From Synergistaceae bacterium (GTDB lineage: Bacteria > Synergistota > Synergistia > Synergistales > Aminobacteriaceae): DNA of 64,000 nt. How positions within the stretch are numbered: position 1 is the first letter of the stretch; the number at the start of each line of letters is the position of its first letter. A program made the position numbers and the translations under genes. Under the pieces are notes generated by a model that had not been told where the DNA came from, did not search any database, and saw only the letters and a program-made list of their open reading frames with translations. The DNA lies in assembly GCA_031277095.1 (NCBI GenBank), contig JAISLU010000084.1:1-64000 (forward strand), given 5' to 3'. This document shows, one piece after another, positions 17,209 to 27,827 of this stretch.

Positions 17209-18588
17209 TCAGGCAGCGCCCCGACCTTTCAGATTTTGATTTTTAGAGCCTTGATTTTTCGAGCTTTGGCCTTTCGGGCCTTGGCTTTTCAATTCATTTT
17301 CCTCGTTTTTCGGAGAATGGTCTTTCCGCATGAGGCGAAGCAGCTTTATGCGATGATCTTCCAGGTCCACGACCTTGATGATCCAGTTTTCATATTCGAA
17401 TTCGTCGTTGTCCTCCGGGAAATTTCCCGCCAAGGACAGGACGAGCCCCGCGATGCTCTCGGCGTCGTCGGACTCGAAAGGACACTTCAAAGCCTCGCTC
17501 AAGTCTTCCAGACTCATGTTCCCCTGAACGAGGTACGAGCCGTCTTCCTCCTCGAGAATGTCGGGGGCTTCCTGGTCGTATTCGTCCTGAATTTCCCCCA
17601 CGATCTCCTCCAGCAGGTCCTCCATGGTGACGATGCCGGCAATTCCGCCGTATTCGTCCACCACCACGGCGATATGCACGTGATCCCGCCTCATGGCCTC
17701 CAACAGCTCCACGGTCCGGATGCTCTCGGGAACGAACATGGGTTTCCGCACGAGAGACCCCACGGGCTGCTGGAGATCCCCCGCGATCAGGTGCTTCAGG
17801 GTATCCTTGACGTAGAGGATGCCCACGATGTTGTCGGGGCTGCCGTCGTACACCGGCAGGCGCGAGTGCCCGTGTTCGATGAACACTTCCATCGCCGCGC
17901 CCATAGTGTCCGCGGTCTCGATGGTCACCACGTCGATCCGGGGGACCATGATTTCGTAAACCCGGGTTTCCTCGAAGTCGATGACGCCGTGGATCATGCG
18001 GCGTTCGACGGCTTCCAGGGCGCCGCTTTGCTCTCCGATATTGACCACTTGCTCAATTTCTTCCCGGGTTACAAAGGGGCTTTGCCGTTTCAAGTCGATG
18101 TGGAGAAGCCACCCGATGGCGTAAACGGCTGCCTGAAGCAGACGGGTGAAGGGGTAGGCCACAAAGTCGAGAACGCGCAGAATAGGCGCGCAAAAGAGAA
18201 GAGCCCGCTCGGAATAGATGATGGCGATGCTCTTGGGCAGGATTTCGCCGAAGATGACGATCATCACCGTCATGAAGGGCACGACGTAAACCAGCCCTCC
18301 TCCGCCGAAAAACTTCAGGGCGATAGCCGTGGCCAGTGTGCTGGCCCCGATGTTGACGACATTGTTGGCGATCAGGCAAAGGGTCAAAACCCGCTGTATA
18401 TCGTTGAGCATCCAGTGGAACAAAGATTTGTAAAAAGGCCGCGTCTCCTGCAGAGCCAGAAGTTTGCCCCGTCCCGCCGTGGTGATGGCCGTTTCGGAGG
18501 CGCTGCAGAAAGCCGACAGAAAAAGCAGGACGATCAGCCAGAAAAGGCCCCCCAATAACGGGACCACAACGTCGGAGAACACCCCCAT
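17209..18588 (-). CDS. Hemolysin/CorC-type membrane protein with DUF21 and CBS domains
   Basis: A 459-residue member of the CNNM/CorC family, linked to Mg2+ or Co2+ transport. The N-terminal DUF21 region has about four membrane segments (FWLIVLLFLSAFCSASETAI). Two CBS domains follow (MVPRIDVVTIETADTM, KPMFVPESIRTVELL), then a CorC_HlyC domain with GNFPEDNDEFEYENWIIKV. The last 30 residues are a Lys/Ser/Gln repeat from 15-nt units, foreign to the family. I chose the ATG at 18588, which overlaps the ybeY stop by one base (TGATG). Confidence 0.9.
   Translation of the reverse strand: MGVFSDVVVPLLGGLFWLIVLLFLSAFCSASETAITTAGRGKLLALQETRPFYKSLFHWMLNDIQRVLTLCLIANNVVNIGASTLATAIALKFFGGGGLVYVVPFMTVMIVIFGEILPKSIAIIYSERALLFCAPILRVLDFVAYPFTRLLQAAVYAIGWLLHIDLKRQSPFVTREEIEQVVNIGEQSGALEAVERRMIHGVIDFEETRVYEIMVPRIDVVTIETADTMGAAMEVFIEHGHSRLPVYDGSPDNIVGILYVKDTLKHLIAGDLQQPVGSLVRKPMFVPESIRTVELLEAMRRDHVHIAVVVDEYGGIAGIVTMEDLLEEIVGEIQDEYDQEAPDILEEEDGSYLVQGNMSLEDLSEALKCPFESDDAESIAGLVLSLAGNFPEDNDEFEYENWIIKVVDLEDHRIKLLRLMRKDHSPKNEENELKSQGPKGQSSKNQGSKNQNLKGRGAA
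17212..17300 (-). repeat. Degenerate 15-nt repeat at the 3' end of the CBS-protein gene
   Basis: Units like CTCGAAAAATCAAGG run to within a few codons of the stop and encode SKNQG/PKGQS-type blocks. Confidence 0.8.
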
Positions 18589-19097
18589 CAGCGGACCTCC
18601 TGGAGCGCGTTCAGCAGTTTCGACTTCAAAGAGGCCTGGCGCTCCCACATCGCCTGTTCTTTTTCGGGGGTATCGTGGTCCCACGCCAGCAAATGCAAAA
18701 AACCGTGGGCCAAAACCAGGCAGAGGGCCTCTCTGTAAGGCAGAGAACAGTGGATGCGCCTCACTTCTTCGGGGCAGACGAGAATATCCCCCAAGGGCAG
18801 CAGTTCCGGCAGGCCCTGGGGCACGAATCGCCCCTGATCCTCCCAAAGAGGAAAAGACAGCACGTCTGTAGGCTCGTCCGCGTCTCTATGGCTTTCGTTG
18901 ATCTTTCTCATCTCTGAGCCGTTCAAAAACGAAAGGGAGATCTCCACCTGAGCGTACCTGTCTATCTCAGGGCAGAAAAGCGGCAATTCTTCCTGAAAAA
19001 CCCTCTCCAAATTTTTGACCGCACTGGGCGAAAATAAACAAAGGAAACTTTGAGGGTCGTCGTCCTCCGAAGCGTCGATATTCAACTGTAATTTCAA
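18588..19097 (-). CDS. ybeY: Endoribonuclease YbeY
   Basis: YbeY is a zinc-dependent endoribonuclease of rRNA maturation and ribosome quality control. The 169-residue chain contains the family signature HGFLHLLAWDHD, holding the three metal-binding histidines, and PTDVLSFPLWEDQG before it. Start is a TTG at 19097 with AGGGATTTAGG upstream. It is translationally coupled to the CBS-protein gene and follows the 7TM-HD gene, as in many Gram-positive genomes. Confidence 0.93.
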   Translation of the reverse strand: MKLQLNIDASEDDDPQSFLCLFSPSAVKNLERVFQEELPLFCPEIDRYAQVEISLSFLNGSEMRKINESHRDADEPTDVLSFPLWEDQGRFVPQGLPELLPLGDILVCPEEVRRIHCSLPYREALCLVLAHGFLHLLAWDHDTPEKEQAMWERQASLKSKLLNALQEVR

Positions 19098-19172
19098 AAC
19101 CTAAATCCCTCCCATAGATTTAGCTCAGGGGGAGCCCCTTCGGCCCATTCATATCCTGCTCGACTCATGTCT

Positions 19173-21389
19173 TTACGGGCTCATGCTCCGGCCGACAAAA
19201 TCCTTGTCGGCCGGAAGAGGGACGGGAAGAGGGGCATCAGGGGCCTGGGCCTTTACTTCTTTTACCTCTTTTACCTCTTTTACCTCTTTTATTTCTTTGA
19301 CTGTTCTCGTGTGATACATCGACTGGAAGGCTTTGAGCATCGCCTCTTTGACGCGCTCTATTTCCTTGAAGGTGAAATCCACATCCTCCAGTTGTTTGCC
19401 CGTGATCTTGGCCGCCACGACCCGCTCGATGATTTCTCGAATGTCCTCCACTCTGGAGATATTTCTGCTCTCCGCCCTCATGGCCGCTTCCAGGGAATCC
19501 AGCAGCATCAAAAGCGCCGTTTCGCGGGACTGGGGTTTGGGGCCGGGGTAACAGAACTGTTCCAGTTCGACTTTCTCTCCCTGGGCCAGAGCTTTTTTGT
19601 AAAAATAACCCAGAGAGGTCGTTCCGTGATGCTCGGCAATGAACTCTTTCACTTTTTTTGGGAGGCCAAATTCGTTCGCCAGTTCGATTCCTTCTCGAAC
19701 GTGGGCGATGATCGCCACAGCCGACAGGGTCGGGGACATGGTATCGTGAATATTTTCGCCGCCCAGTTGATTTTCCACAAAAAACCGGGGGCGGCGCAGC
19801 TTGCCGATATCGTGGTAGTACGCTCCCACCTTCATCAGGTTCTCGTCCATCCCCAACTCCTCCGCGACGTTCTCCGCCAGGGTCCCGATCATCAAACTGT
19901 GGTGATAGGTTCCGGGGGCCTCCACCTGGAGCTTTCGGAGCAGCGGGCTGGAAGGATGACTCAAATCTCTCGTTTTGAGAATGGAAAGGACGCCGATGTG
20001 GTTTTCGATCATGGGCAAAAGGCCGATTATGAGGTACGTCACCACAAGGTCGAAAAACAAAATTTGCCCCACCACGCGCCACGTTTCCCCCAGGGGCCAG
20101 CTCAGCCTCAGAGACTCCCAGGTTACGGGGAAGCCTTGAAACCTGCGGATGATCACCGTCAGCACGGCCATAAAAGCGGCCATGACCAAGACTTTATACC
20201 CCAGATTTTCCCGGGAGTCGATCTTGTGCAGAATGTAAAATCCGCTGATGGAAAGTACAAATCCGAAAATCAGCAGCGACAAAGCGCTGTAGATGGAAAG
20301 CCCCGTGATCAGAAACACCGCCGAGACCGTCCCCGCGAGACAAACGTTGAACGCGAAGCGTCGGGACATGCAAAGATACGCCAGAGTCACCGCGGGTAAG
20401 ATCCCGGCGCCTGCAATGCCCACATGAGCGCCCGTCGCCTCGCACAGCCAGGCCACGCTGATGACAAACACCACGCAGCTCCCGGTGGGGCGGCTTTCGG
20501 GTATCTCTTTCGCCGAAATTTCCAGCCAGAAGGGCAGAACGAACATCAAAAGGCACAGCACGAGAAGCTGGTGCAGGGGAAATTCGTCCTCCGAATAACC
20601 TTGAAGCCGCAACAAACGTGCAATCTGAGGAGTCACGGTCTGCCCTTGCTCGACTATGACCTTGCCGGGCTCCAACTGACGTTCGATGGAAGGAACCGCT
20701 TTTTTCGCCGTGTCGCGCACGAACTGCGTCAGCTTGGGATCCACTTTGTAGCTGGGATCGGCGACTTCCTCCAAAAGTTGGTAAAGGAGGTTTTCCTCCG
20801 CGGCGGACATCCCCAGCTTCTCGATTTCCGCCCACAGCACGGATTTTTCCTCTCCCAGCCTCAACCCTCCGACATCTCCCGAGGCCAGAGCCGCGAAGTA
20901 GATATCACCCACGGCGTCGGCGGAGGCGAGGAGCGTTTCTCTGCGGTCGTCGGGCAGGCCGCCGAAGGCCTGCATCAGCTCCCCGGAAAAACCTTTCACC
21001 GGCGCAGCCCAGTCTCGAATGGCGTGAAACTCGGACAGACGCCGCTTCATGCGATCGCTTGCGCCGACGTCCCGCACCATGACGCCCGCCACGGAGTCTC
21101 CCGCCCTGTGGCGCAAGTCCTCCGTGGAAGCGATGTCCAGATACCTCATGGGGGAAACCGCGACGTAGCTGTAGGGGGACGGGGCACCCACCGTGAAGTT
21201 GTGCCCGCTGGAGGCGTAACTCCACTCCAGCAGGATGACCGCGACCCCCACGCACAAAAGAAGCATCACGGGGACCACATAATGAGAGGCATCGAACTCG
21301 CCGAAAACGCGTTTCAATCTCTGGGAGGAAACTTTATGCCCAAATTTATTGGTCTTGTGTTTATTGGCCTTATGATTGCTGTTGCTCAT
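19173..21389 (-). CDS. 7TM receptor with intracellular HD hydrolase (PgpH-like c-di-AMP phosphodiesterase family)
   Basis: A 738-residue membrane protein. After a first membrane segment (VVPVMLLLCVGVAVILLEWSY) comes an extracytoplasmic 7TMR-HDED domain to about residue 270, then seven membrane segments, then a cytoplasmic HD domain with HHSLMIGTLAE and YYHDIGKL. Characterised relatives hydrolyse cyclic di-AMP. The last 50 residues carry a VKE repeat made of 9-nt units. The ATG lies within the final codons of phoH (20-base overlap), so the two are coupled. Order phoH, 7TM-HD, ybeY is the common one. Confidence 0.92.
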   Translation of the reverse strand: MSNSNHKANKHKTNKFGHKVSSQRLKRVFGEFDASHYVVPVMLLLCVGVAVILLEWSYASSGHNFTVGAPSPYSYVAVSPMRYLDIASTEDLRHRAGDSVAGVMVRDVGASDRMKRRLSEFHAIRDWAAPVKGFSGELMQAFGGLPDDRRETLLASADAVGDIYFAALASGDVGGLRLGEEKSVLWAEIEKLGMSAAEENLLYQLLEEVADPSYKVDPKLTQFVRDTAKKAVPSIERQLEPGKVIVEQGQTVTPQIARLLRLQGYSEDEFPLHQLLVLCLLMFVLPFWLEISAKEIPESRPTGSCVVFVISVAWLCEATGAHVGIAGAGILPAVTLAYLCMSRRFAFNVCLAGTVSAVFLITGLSIYSALSLLIFGFVLSISGFYILHKIDSRENLGYKVLVMAAFMAVLTVIIRRFQGFPVTWESLRLSWPLGETWRVVGQILFFDLVVTYLIIGLLPMIENHIGVLSILKTRDLSHPSSPLLRKLQVEAPGTYHHSLMIGTLAENVAEELGMDENLMKVGAYYHDIGKLRRPRFFVENQLGGENIHDTMSPTLSAVAIIAHVREGIELANEFGLPKKVKEFIAEHHGTTSLGYFYKKALAQGEKVELEQFCYPGPKPQSRETALLMLLDSLEAAMRAESRNISRVEDIREIIERVVAAKITGKQLEDVDFTFKEIERVKEAMLKAFQSMYHTRTVKEIKEVKEVKEVKEVKAQAPDAPLPVPLPADKDFVGRSMSP
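19249..19310 (-). repeat. 9-nt tandem repeat at the 3' end of the 7TM-HD gene
   Basis: Five or six copies of GAGGTAAAA or close variants encode EVK triplets. This is one of the least diverged arrays in the window, so it is probably young. Confidence 0.88.
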
Positions 21390-22389
21390 AACGTTCGTAA
21401 GCTTGCACTATTTTCTGGACGATCTCGTGACGCACGACGTCCGTGTGGGTCAAATCGAAAAAGCCTATTCCCTTGATGTTCTGGAGAATGGCACGGACGT
21501 GATTCAGCCCGGACTCTTTTCCGTTCGGCAGGTCGATCTGAGTGACGTCGCCCGTGACCACCGCTTTCGATCCAAATCCCAGCCGAGTCAGAAACATCTT
21601 CATCTGCTCGGGGGTGGTATTCTGCGCCTCGTCCAGAATGATGAAACTTTCGTTCAAGGTACGCCCCCTCATATAGGCCAAAGGAGCTATTTCGATAACG
21701 CCCTTGTCGATGTATCTCGCGAACCGCTCAGGCGACAAAAGGTCGTAAAACGCGTCGTAGAGCGGGCGGACATAGGGTTCTACCTTTTCTCTGAGATCTC
21801 CGGGCAAAAAGCCCAGACTCTCCCCCGCCTCCACCGCCGGACGCACCAAAATGATGCGCGCGACTGCCCCCGATTTCAGCATCGACACCGCCTCGCAGAC
21901 CGCCAGGTACGTTTTGCCCGTCCCCGCGGGGCCCACGGAGAAAAGGATGTCGTTCTCCCTCATCGCGTTCACGTAAGCGCGCTGTCCTACCGTTTTCGCC
22001 CTGATCGGCCTTCCCTTGGCCGTGGTGCAGATGATATCCGAGTAAAGAGCTTCCAGCTTGGGCTCGTGCCCCTCCGCTAACGCGTCCATCGCATACCTCA
22101 CATCCGCGACGTGTACGTCGTACCCTTTGTCGGCGACGACAGAGAGCTGGCGTATCAAGTCGCTCACGATTCGGACAGGTTCCCTGTCGGACCCGCCCAC
22201 TTGAATGCTGCAGCCGCGGACCACCAAGTTGACGGGGTAGCGCTCTTGTATGGCCTCCAGATTTTCGTCGTTCGCCCCGGAAAGACGCAGCATCGCGCTC
22301 TCCCCGGATATTTCGACGCCCTCCGACCAGGGACTCGGCACGCCTCGAATCGCAGTCACTCCTTCAGCCGTACTTTCGCTGGGTTCCAT
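21370..22389 (-). CDS. phoH: PhoH-family ATPase
   Basis: A PhoH-type P-loop ATPase, linked to RNA metabolism and often next to ybeY. The 339-residue protein has Walker A GPAGTGKTYLA, the GFLPGDLREKVEPYVRPLYD segment and Walker B ESFIILDEAQNTT, followed by GFGSKAVVTGDVTQIDLP. These are all standard. It begins at ATG 22389, 38 nt after the carboxyltransferase gene, and overlaps the 7TM-HD gene. Confidence 0.93.
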   Translation of the reverse strand: MEPSESTAEGVTAIRGVPSPWSEGVEISGESAMLRLSGANDENLEAIQERYPVNLVVRGCSIQVGGSDREPVRIVSDLIRQLSVVADKGYDVHVADVRYAMDALAEGHEPKLEALYSDIICTTAKGRPIRAKTVGQRAYVNAMRENDILFSVGPAGTGKTYLAVCEAVSMLKSGAVARIILVRPAVEAGESLGFLPGDLREKVEPYVRPLYDAFYDLLSPERFARYIDKGVIEIAPLAYMRGRTLNESFIILDEAQNTTPEQMKMFLTRLGFGSKAVVTGDVTQIDLPNGKESGLNHVRAILQNIKGIGFFDLTHTDVVRHEIVQKIVQAYERYEQQQS

Positions 22390-22427
22390 CGTCAGTTAAA
22401 AAAACCTCCCTATCGAAATCTTCCTCT

Positions 22428-23921
22428 TTAAACAGGGTAAGCGCTTTCGTCCACCAGTTCGTTCAGTCCCACGTCTCTCTTTGTGGAGCGCGCATATTTT
22501 TTGGGCAGGAAGTCCTTGGCGATCTGGGGGAACATGATCCACGTCAGGGCATCCTCCGGCTGCAGAGACCAAGCGGCGGACGCTTTTTCAGCGTCCTCCA
22601 GCTCCGGCGCGATTTTCTCTCCCGGCCTGCAGGTGATGGGGGGGTCGTCCCCTATCGCCAGCTTCTGAACCTCCGGGTCCAAAGGAGCGGGCGCCGTGCC
22701 GTAGTAGCCCAGAAAATACTGTTTGACCTCCTTGGGGATAACCTTCCATCTTTGTCCCGTCAGAACGTTGAGGGTGGCCTGGGTGCCCACGATTTGGCTG
22801 GTGGGGGTCACCAGGGGAGGATAGCCCATAGCCTTCCGCACGACAGGAATTTCTTGCATGACGTCCTCCAGCTTGCCGAGGGCGTTCTGCTCCTTGAGCT
22901 GGTTCACCAGATTCGAGTACATGCCGCCCGGGATCTGGTATCGGAGAATATTGATGTCGACCCCGCCGATATCCGCGATGAGGCTGCTGTACTTCTCTCG
23001 AAGTTTTTTGAAATATTCCGCCACGGGCACCAGATTTTCCAGCTTGATGCCGGTGTCCAGAGGACCGCCCGCGAGAGCCGCCACTATGGATTCCGTGGGC
23101 GGCTGGCTCGTTCCCATGGAGAAGGGCGAAATGGCGGTGTCCACCACGGACGCCCCCGCTTCGAGACCGGCGTAATACGTCATGGAGGCCATTCCGCTGG
23201 TGTAATGGGAATGGAGCTGGATGGGGACGTCGGTTTTCGATAGGATGGCCTTCACGAGGCTGACGCAGTCCACCGGGTTCAAAAGCCCCGCCATATCTTT
23301 GATGGCGATGGAGTCGGCCCCCATTTTCGACATTTTGTAGGCCAGCTCCGCGAAAGCGTCCAGGGTATGAACGGGGGAAAGGGTGTAAGAGATGCACATC
23401 TGCAGATGAGCGCCCTCTTTCTTTACCTGATCCGCCGCGACCTCCATGTTGCGCAAGTCGTTGAGCGCGTCGAAAATCCGAACGATATCTATGCCGTTGC
23501 CCACGGCGTATTTGACGAACTCCCGCACCACGTCATCTGCATAATGGCGGTATCCCACCAGATTCTGGCCCCGCAAGAGCATCTGCAGCTTCGTGTTCTT
23601 GATGTGTTTACGAATGATTCTCAGCCGCTCCCAGGGATCTTCGTCCAAAAAACGCATACAGCTGTCGAAGGTAGCTCCTCCCCACATTTCGAGAGAGTAG
23701 TACCCCACGGCATCCATCGTCTCCAGCACCGGAATCATGTCCTCCGTCCGCATCCGGGTGGCGATCAAAGACTGATGGGCGTCGCGCAGCGCCGTTTCCA
23801 TGATCATTCCCTTGCGCTTTGCCGGGGAGACATTTTCCTCCTTCCGCTCTGCGTTGGATGGACGTTCGATGTGCGAGGTTTCGCTTTGCGCGGCGTGTTT
23901 TGCCGCCTTATCTTTTGGCAT
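22428..23921 (-). CDS. oadA: Oxaloacetate decarboxylase alpha / pyruvate carboxylase subunit B, carboxyltransferase without biotin domain
   Basis: The carboxyltransferase subunit of a biotin-dependent decarboxylase or carboxylase. The HMGL-like barrel begins ETALRDAHQSLIATRMRTEDM, with DRF-like metal-site motifs and SMTYYAGLEAGASVVDTAISP. The PYC_OADA domain follows. The protein ends after 497 residues with no AMKM biotin-attachment motif, so the biotin carrier must be a separate protein. I chose the ATG at 23921, with GAGGGG upstream; a longer TTG start at 23993 would run into spacer repeats. Other subunits are not in the window. A role in oxaloacetate/pyruvate interconversion is likely. Confidence 0.88.
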   Translation of the reverse strand: MPKDKAAKHAAQSETSHIERPSNAERKEENVSPAKRKGMIMETALRDAHQSLIATRMRTEDMIPVLETMDAVGYYSLEMWGGATFDSCMRFLDEDPWERLRIIRKHIKNTKLQMLLRGQNLVGYRHYADDVVREFVKYAVGNGIDIVRIFDALNDLRNMEVAADQVKKEGAHLQMCISYTLSPVHTLDAFAELAYKMSKMGADSIAIKDMAGLLNPVDCVSLVKAILSKTDVPIQLHSHYTSGMASMTYYAGLEAGASVVDTAISPFSMGTSQPPTESIVAALAGGPLDTGIKLENLVPVAEYFKKLREKYSSLIADIGGVDINILRYQIPGGMYSNLVNQLKEQNALGKLEDVMQEIPVVRKAMGYPPLVTPTSQIVGTQATLNVLTGQRWKVIPKEVKQYFLGYYGTAPAPLDPEVQKLAIGDDPPITCRPGEKIAPELEDAEKASAAWSLQPEDALTWIMFPQIAKDFLPKKYARSTKRDVGLNELVDESAYPV

Positions 23922-23971
23922 TGTCTTTTCCCCTCTCGTTTGACTGAATCTCATCCGCCTTGACTCGTCAC

Positions 23972-24060
23972 TCGATTCAATATTCAACTGCAATATTTAA
24001 CTTCAATGCAATATTTAACTTCAATAATAGTACTGAATTTCAATGCTTAACTTTATTCTT
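23972..24060. repeat. AT-rich degenerate repeats between mazG and the carboxyltransferase gene
   Basis: Units like CAATATTTAACTT repeat three to four times in the spacer and grade into the repeat-encoded C-terminus of MazG, so one array crosses a stop codon. Confidence 0.78.
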
Positions 24061-24990
24061 GATTTTATTCTCGATTTCGTTTTTGATTTCACTTTTGGCT
24101 TCATTCCAAAACGCGTCCAACTCTGACAGCGAACAGCCTTCCAACTGAAGGCCCCTATCCGACGCGGCCCGCTCCACTTTCCGGAACCGCTCCGCAAACT
24201 TGGCACAGGCCCGGGAAAGGGCTGCATCCGGGTTAACGTCCAAATGCCGGGCCAAGTTTACCGTCATAAAAAGCACGTCCCCCAGCTCGTCCTCCATCTC
24301 GTCGGCGGCGTTTGCCGCGACGGCCTCTTTCAGCTCCTCCACCTCTTCGCCCAACTTCTCGAAGAGAGGCTTCAAATCCCCTCGGGGCCAGTCGAAGCCC
24401 ACGTGAGCCGCTTTGCCCTGCATTCGATGGGCTTTCAACAAGGGAGGCAGACCTTTGGGGACTCCGGCCAGAATGGAAAGCTCTTCTTGTTTGTCTTTGC
24501 GTTCTCCCCGTTTTATGCGCTCCCAGTTGCGCAGTACCTGCCCGCTGTCCATTTCCGCTCCGTTTTCACCGAATACATGGGGGTGGCGGCGGATCAGCTT
24601 GTCGCAGAGGGCGCGCGCCACGTCTCGGATGTCGAACGCTCCCGCCTCTTTCGCGATGGAGGCCGCGAAAACAATCTGGAGCAGAAGATCCCCTGCCTCC
24701 TCGCGGACCTTGTCCATGCGCTCTTCTCTATGTTCTTCCGTAATGGCGTCCGCCAATTCGTAAGCCTCTTCGACGATGTAGGCGCGCAGGTCCGTGAGTT
24801 TCTGCTCCCTGTCCCAAGGACATCCTCCCGGCGCTCTCAGGCGCTCTATTATCTCGACCACCTCGTCGAAAAAATGAACTTCGCCGCAATCTTTCACATT
24901 GTCTTTCACTTGATTGTCTTTCGCTTCATTATCTTTCACTTCATCATCTTTCACTTCGTCTCGCACTTCGTCTTTCAGATCGTCTCTCAC
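24040..24990 (-). CDS. mazG: MazG-type nucleoside triphosphate pyrophosphohydrolase with repeat tails
   Basis: MazG hydrolyses NTPs and dNTPs to monophosphates, a housecleaning role. Two MazG domains are visible: one with APGGCPWDREQ, EEAYEL and EEAGDLLLQIVF, and a second with EEVEELKEAV and EDELGDVLFMTVNLARHL. Both acidic metal-binding sets are intact. The 316-residue protein has repeat-derived tails at both ends: residues 1-34 (DEVKDNEAKDN-type, 15-nt units) and about 300-316 (KNEIENKIKN-type). The GTG at 24990 is the start of the repeat and its ribosome binding site is distant, so the true start could lie inside the array. Confidence 0.9.
   Translation of the reverse strand: MRDDLKDEVRDEVKDDEVKDNEAKDNQVKDNVKDCGEVHFFDEVVEIIERLRAPGGCPWDREQKLTDLRAYIVEEAYELADAITEEHREERMDKVREEAGDLLLQIVFAASIAKEAGAFDIRDVARALCDKLIRRHPHVFGENGAEMDSGQVLRNWERIKRGERKDKQEELSILAGVPKGLPPLLKAHRMQGKAAHVGFDWPRGDLKPLFEKLGEEVEELKEAVAANAADEMEDELGDVLFMTVNLARHLDVNPDAALSRACAKFAERFRKVERAASDRGLQLEGCSLSELDAFWNEAKSEIKNEIENKIKNKVKH
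24889..24990 (-). repeat. Degenerate 15-nt repeat forming the N-terminus of MazG
   Basis: Six or seven units near GATAATGAAGTGAAA are read in frame and give an acidic/basic helix-prone tail. Confidence 0.85.
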
Positions 24991-25099
24991 AGTGAAAGTC
25001 TACACCTCCCGCCTGTGCCAGGGACACCGCTTTAAACGAAACATCGCCGATTATACAAATTCGCTCCCCGTAATCTTCTAATCTTCAAACTCTTCTTTA

Positions 25100-25127
25100 T
25101 TGACTTGTCAAATTATAAAGCCATAAT
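25100..25127 (+). promoter_or_regulatory. Candidate promoter for the histidine kinase gene
   Basis: TTGACT (25100-25105) and CATAAT (25122-25127) are spaced by 16 nt, about 33 nt before the TTG start. The -35 box is part of an inverted repeat TTGAC-TT-GTCAA that could also be an operator. Confidence 0.5.
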
Positions 25128-25159
25128 AAAATAATCATAACATATCAAATCAAAAGGGC

Positions 25160-27637
<2,478 letters not shown>

Positions 27638-27827
27638 GTGAGGAGAACTGCGGGGAAGAAGAATAGTCCCTGTTGCGTTTCCGTCAGTGGAAGTCGGTAG
27701 GTTATAATGAACGTCCATAGGCGGCTTCGTCGACGAGAGATTTTGGGAAAAAATTTAGAGGGGAAATTTGGAGGGAAAATTTTATCTGTGTCTCTAAATC
27801 GAGATGGCGGGAGGAATTTAAAGCGAT

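Noticed and set aside
17236-18558. 440-codon frame opposite the CBS-domain protein
   Set aside because: Shadow of a clear DUF21-CBS-CorC gene; peptide is His/Asp/Gly-rich without structure.
19128-19145. Possible third REP-like hairpin (CAGGGGGAGCCCC) after ybeY
   Set aside because: The stem is only four base pairs with a one-base loop; too weak beside the two clear examples.
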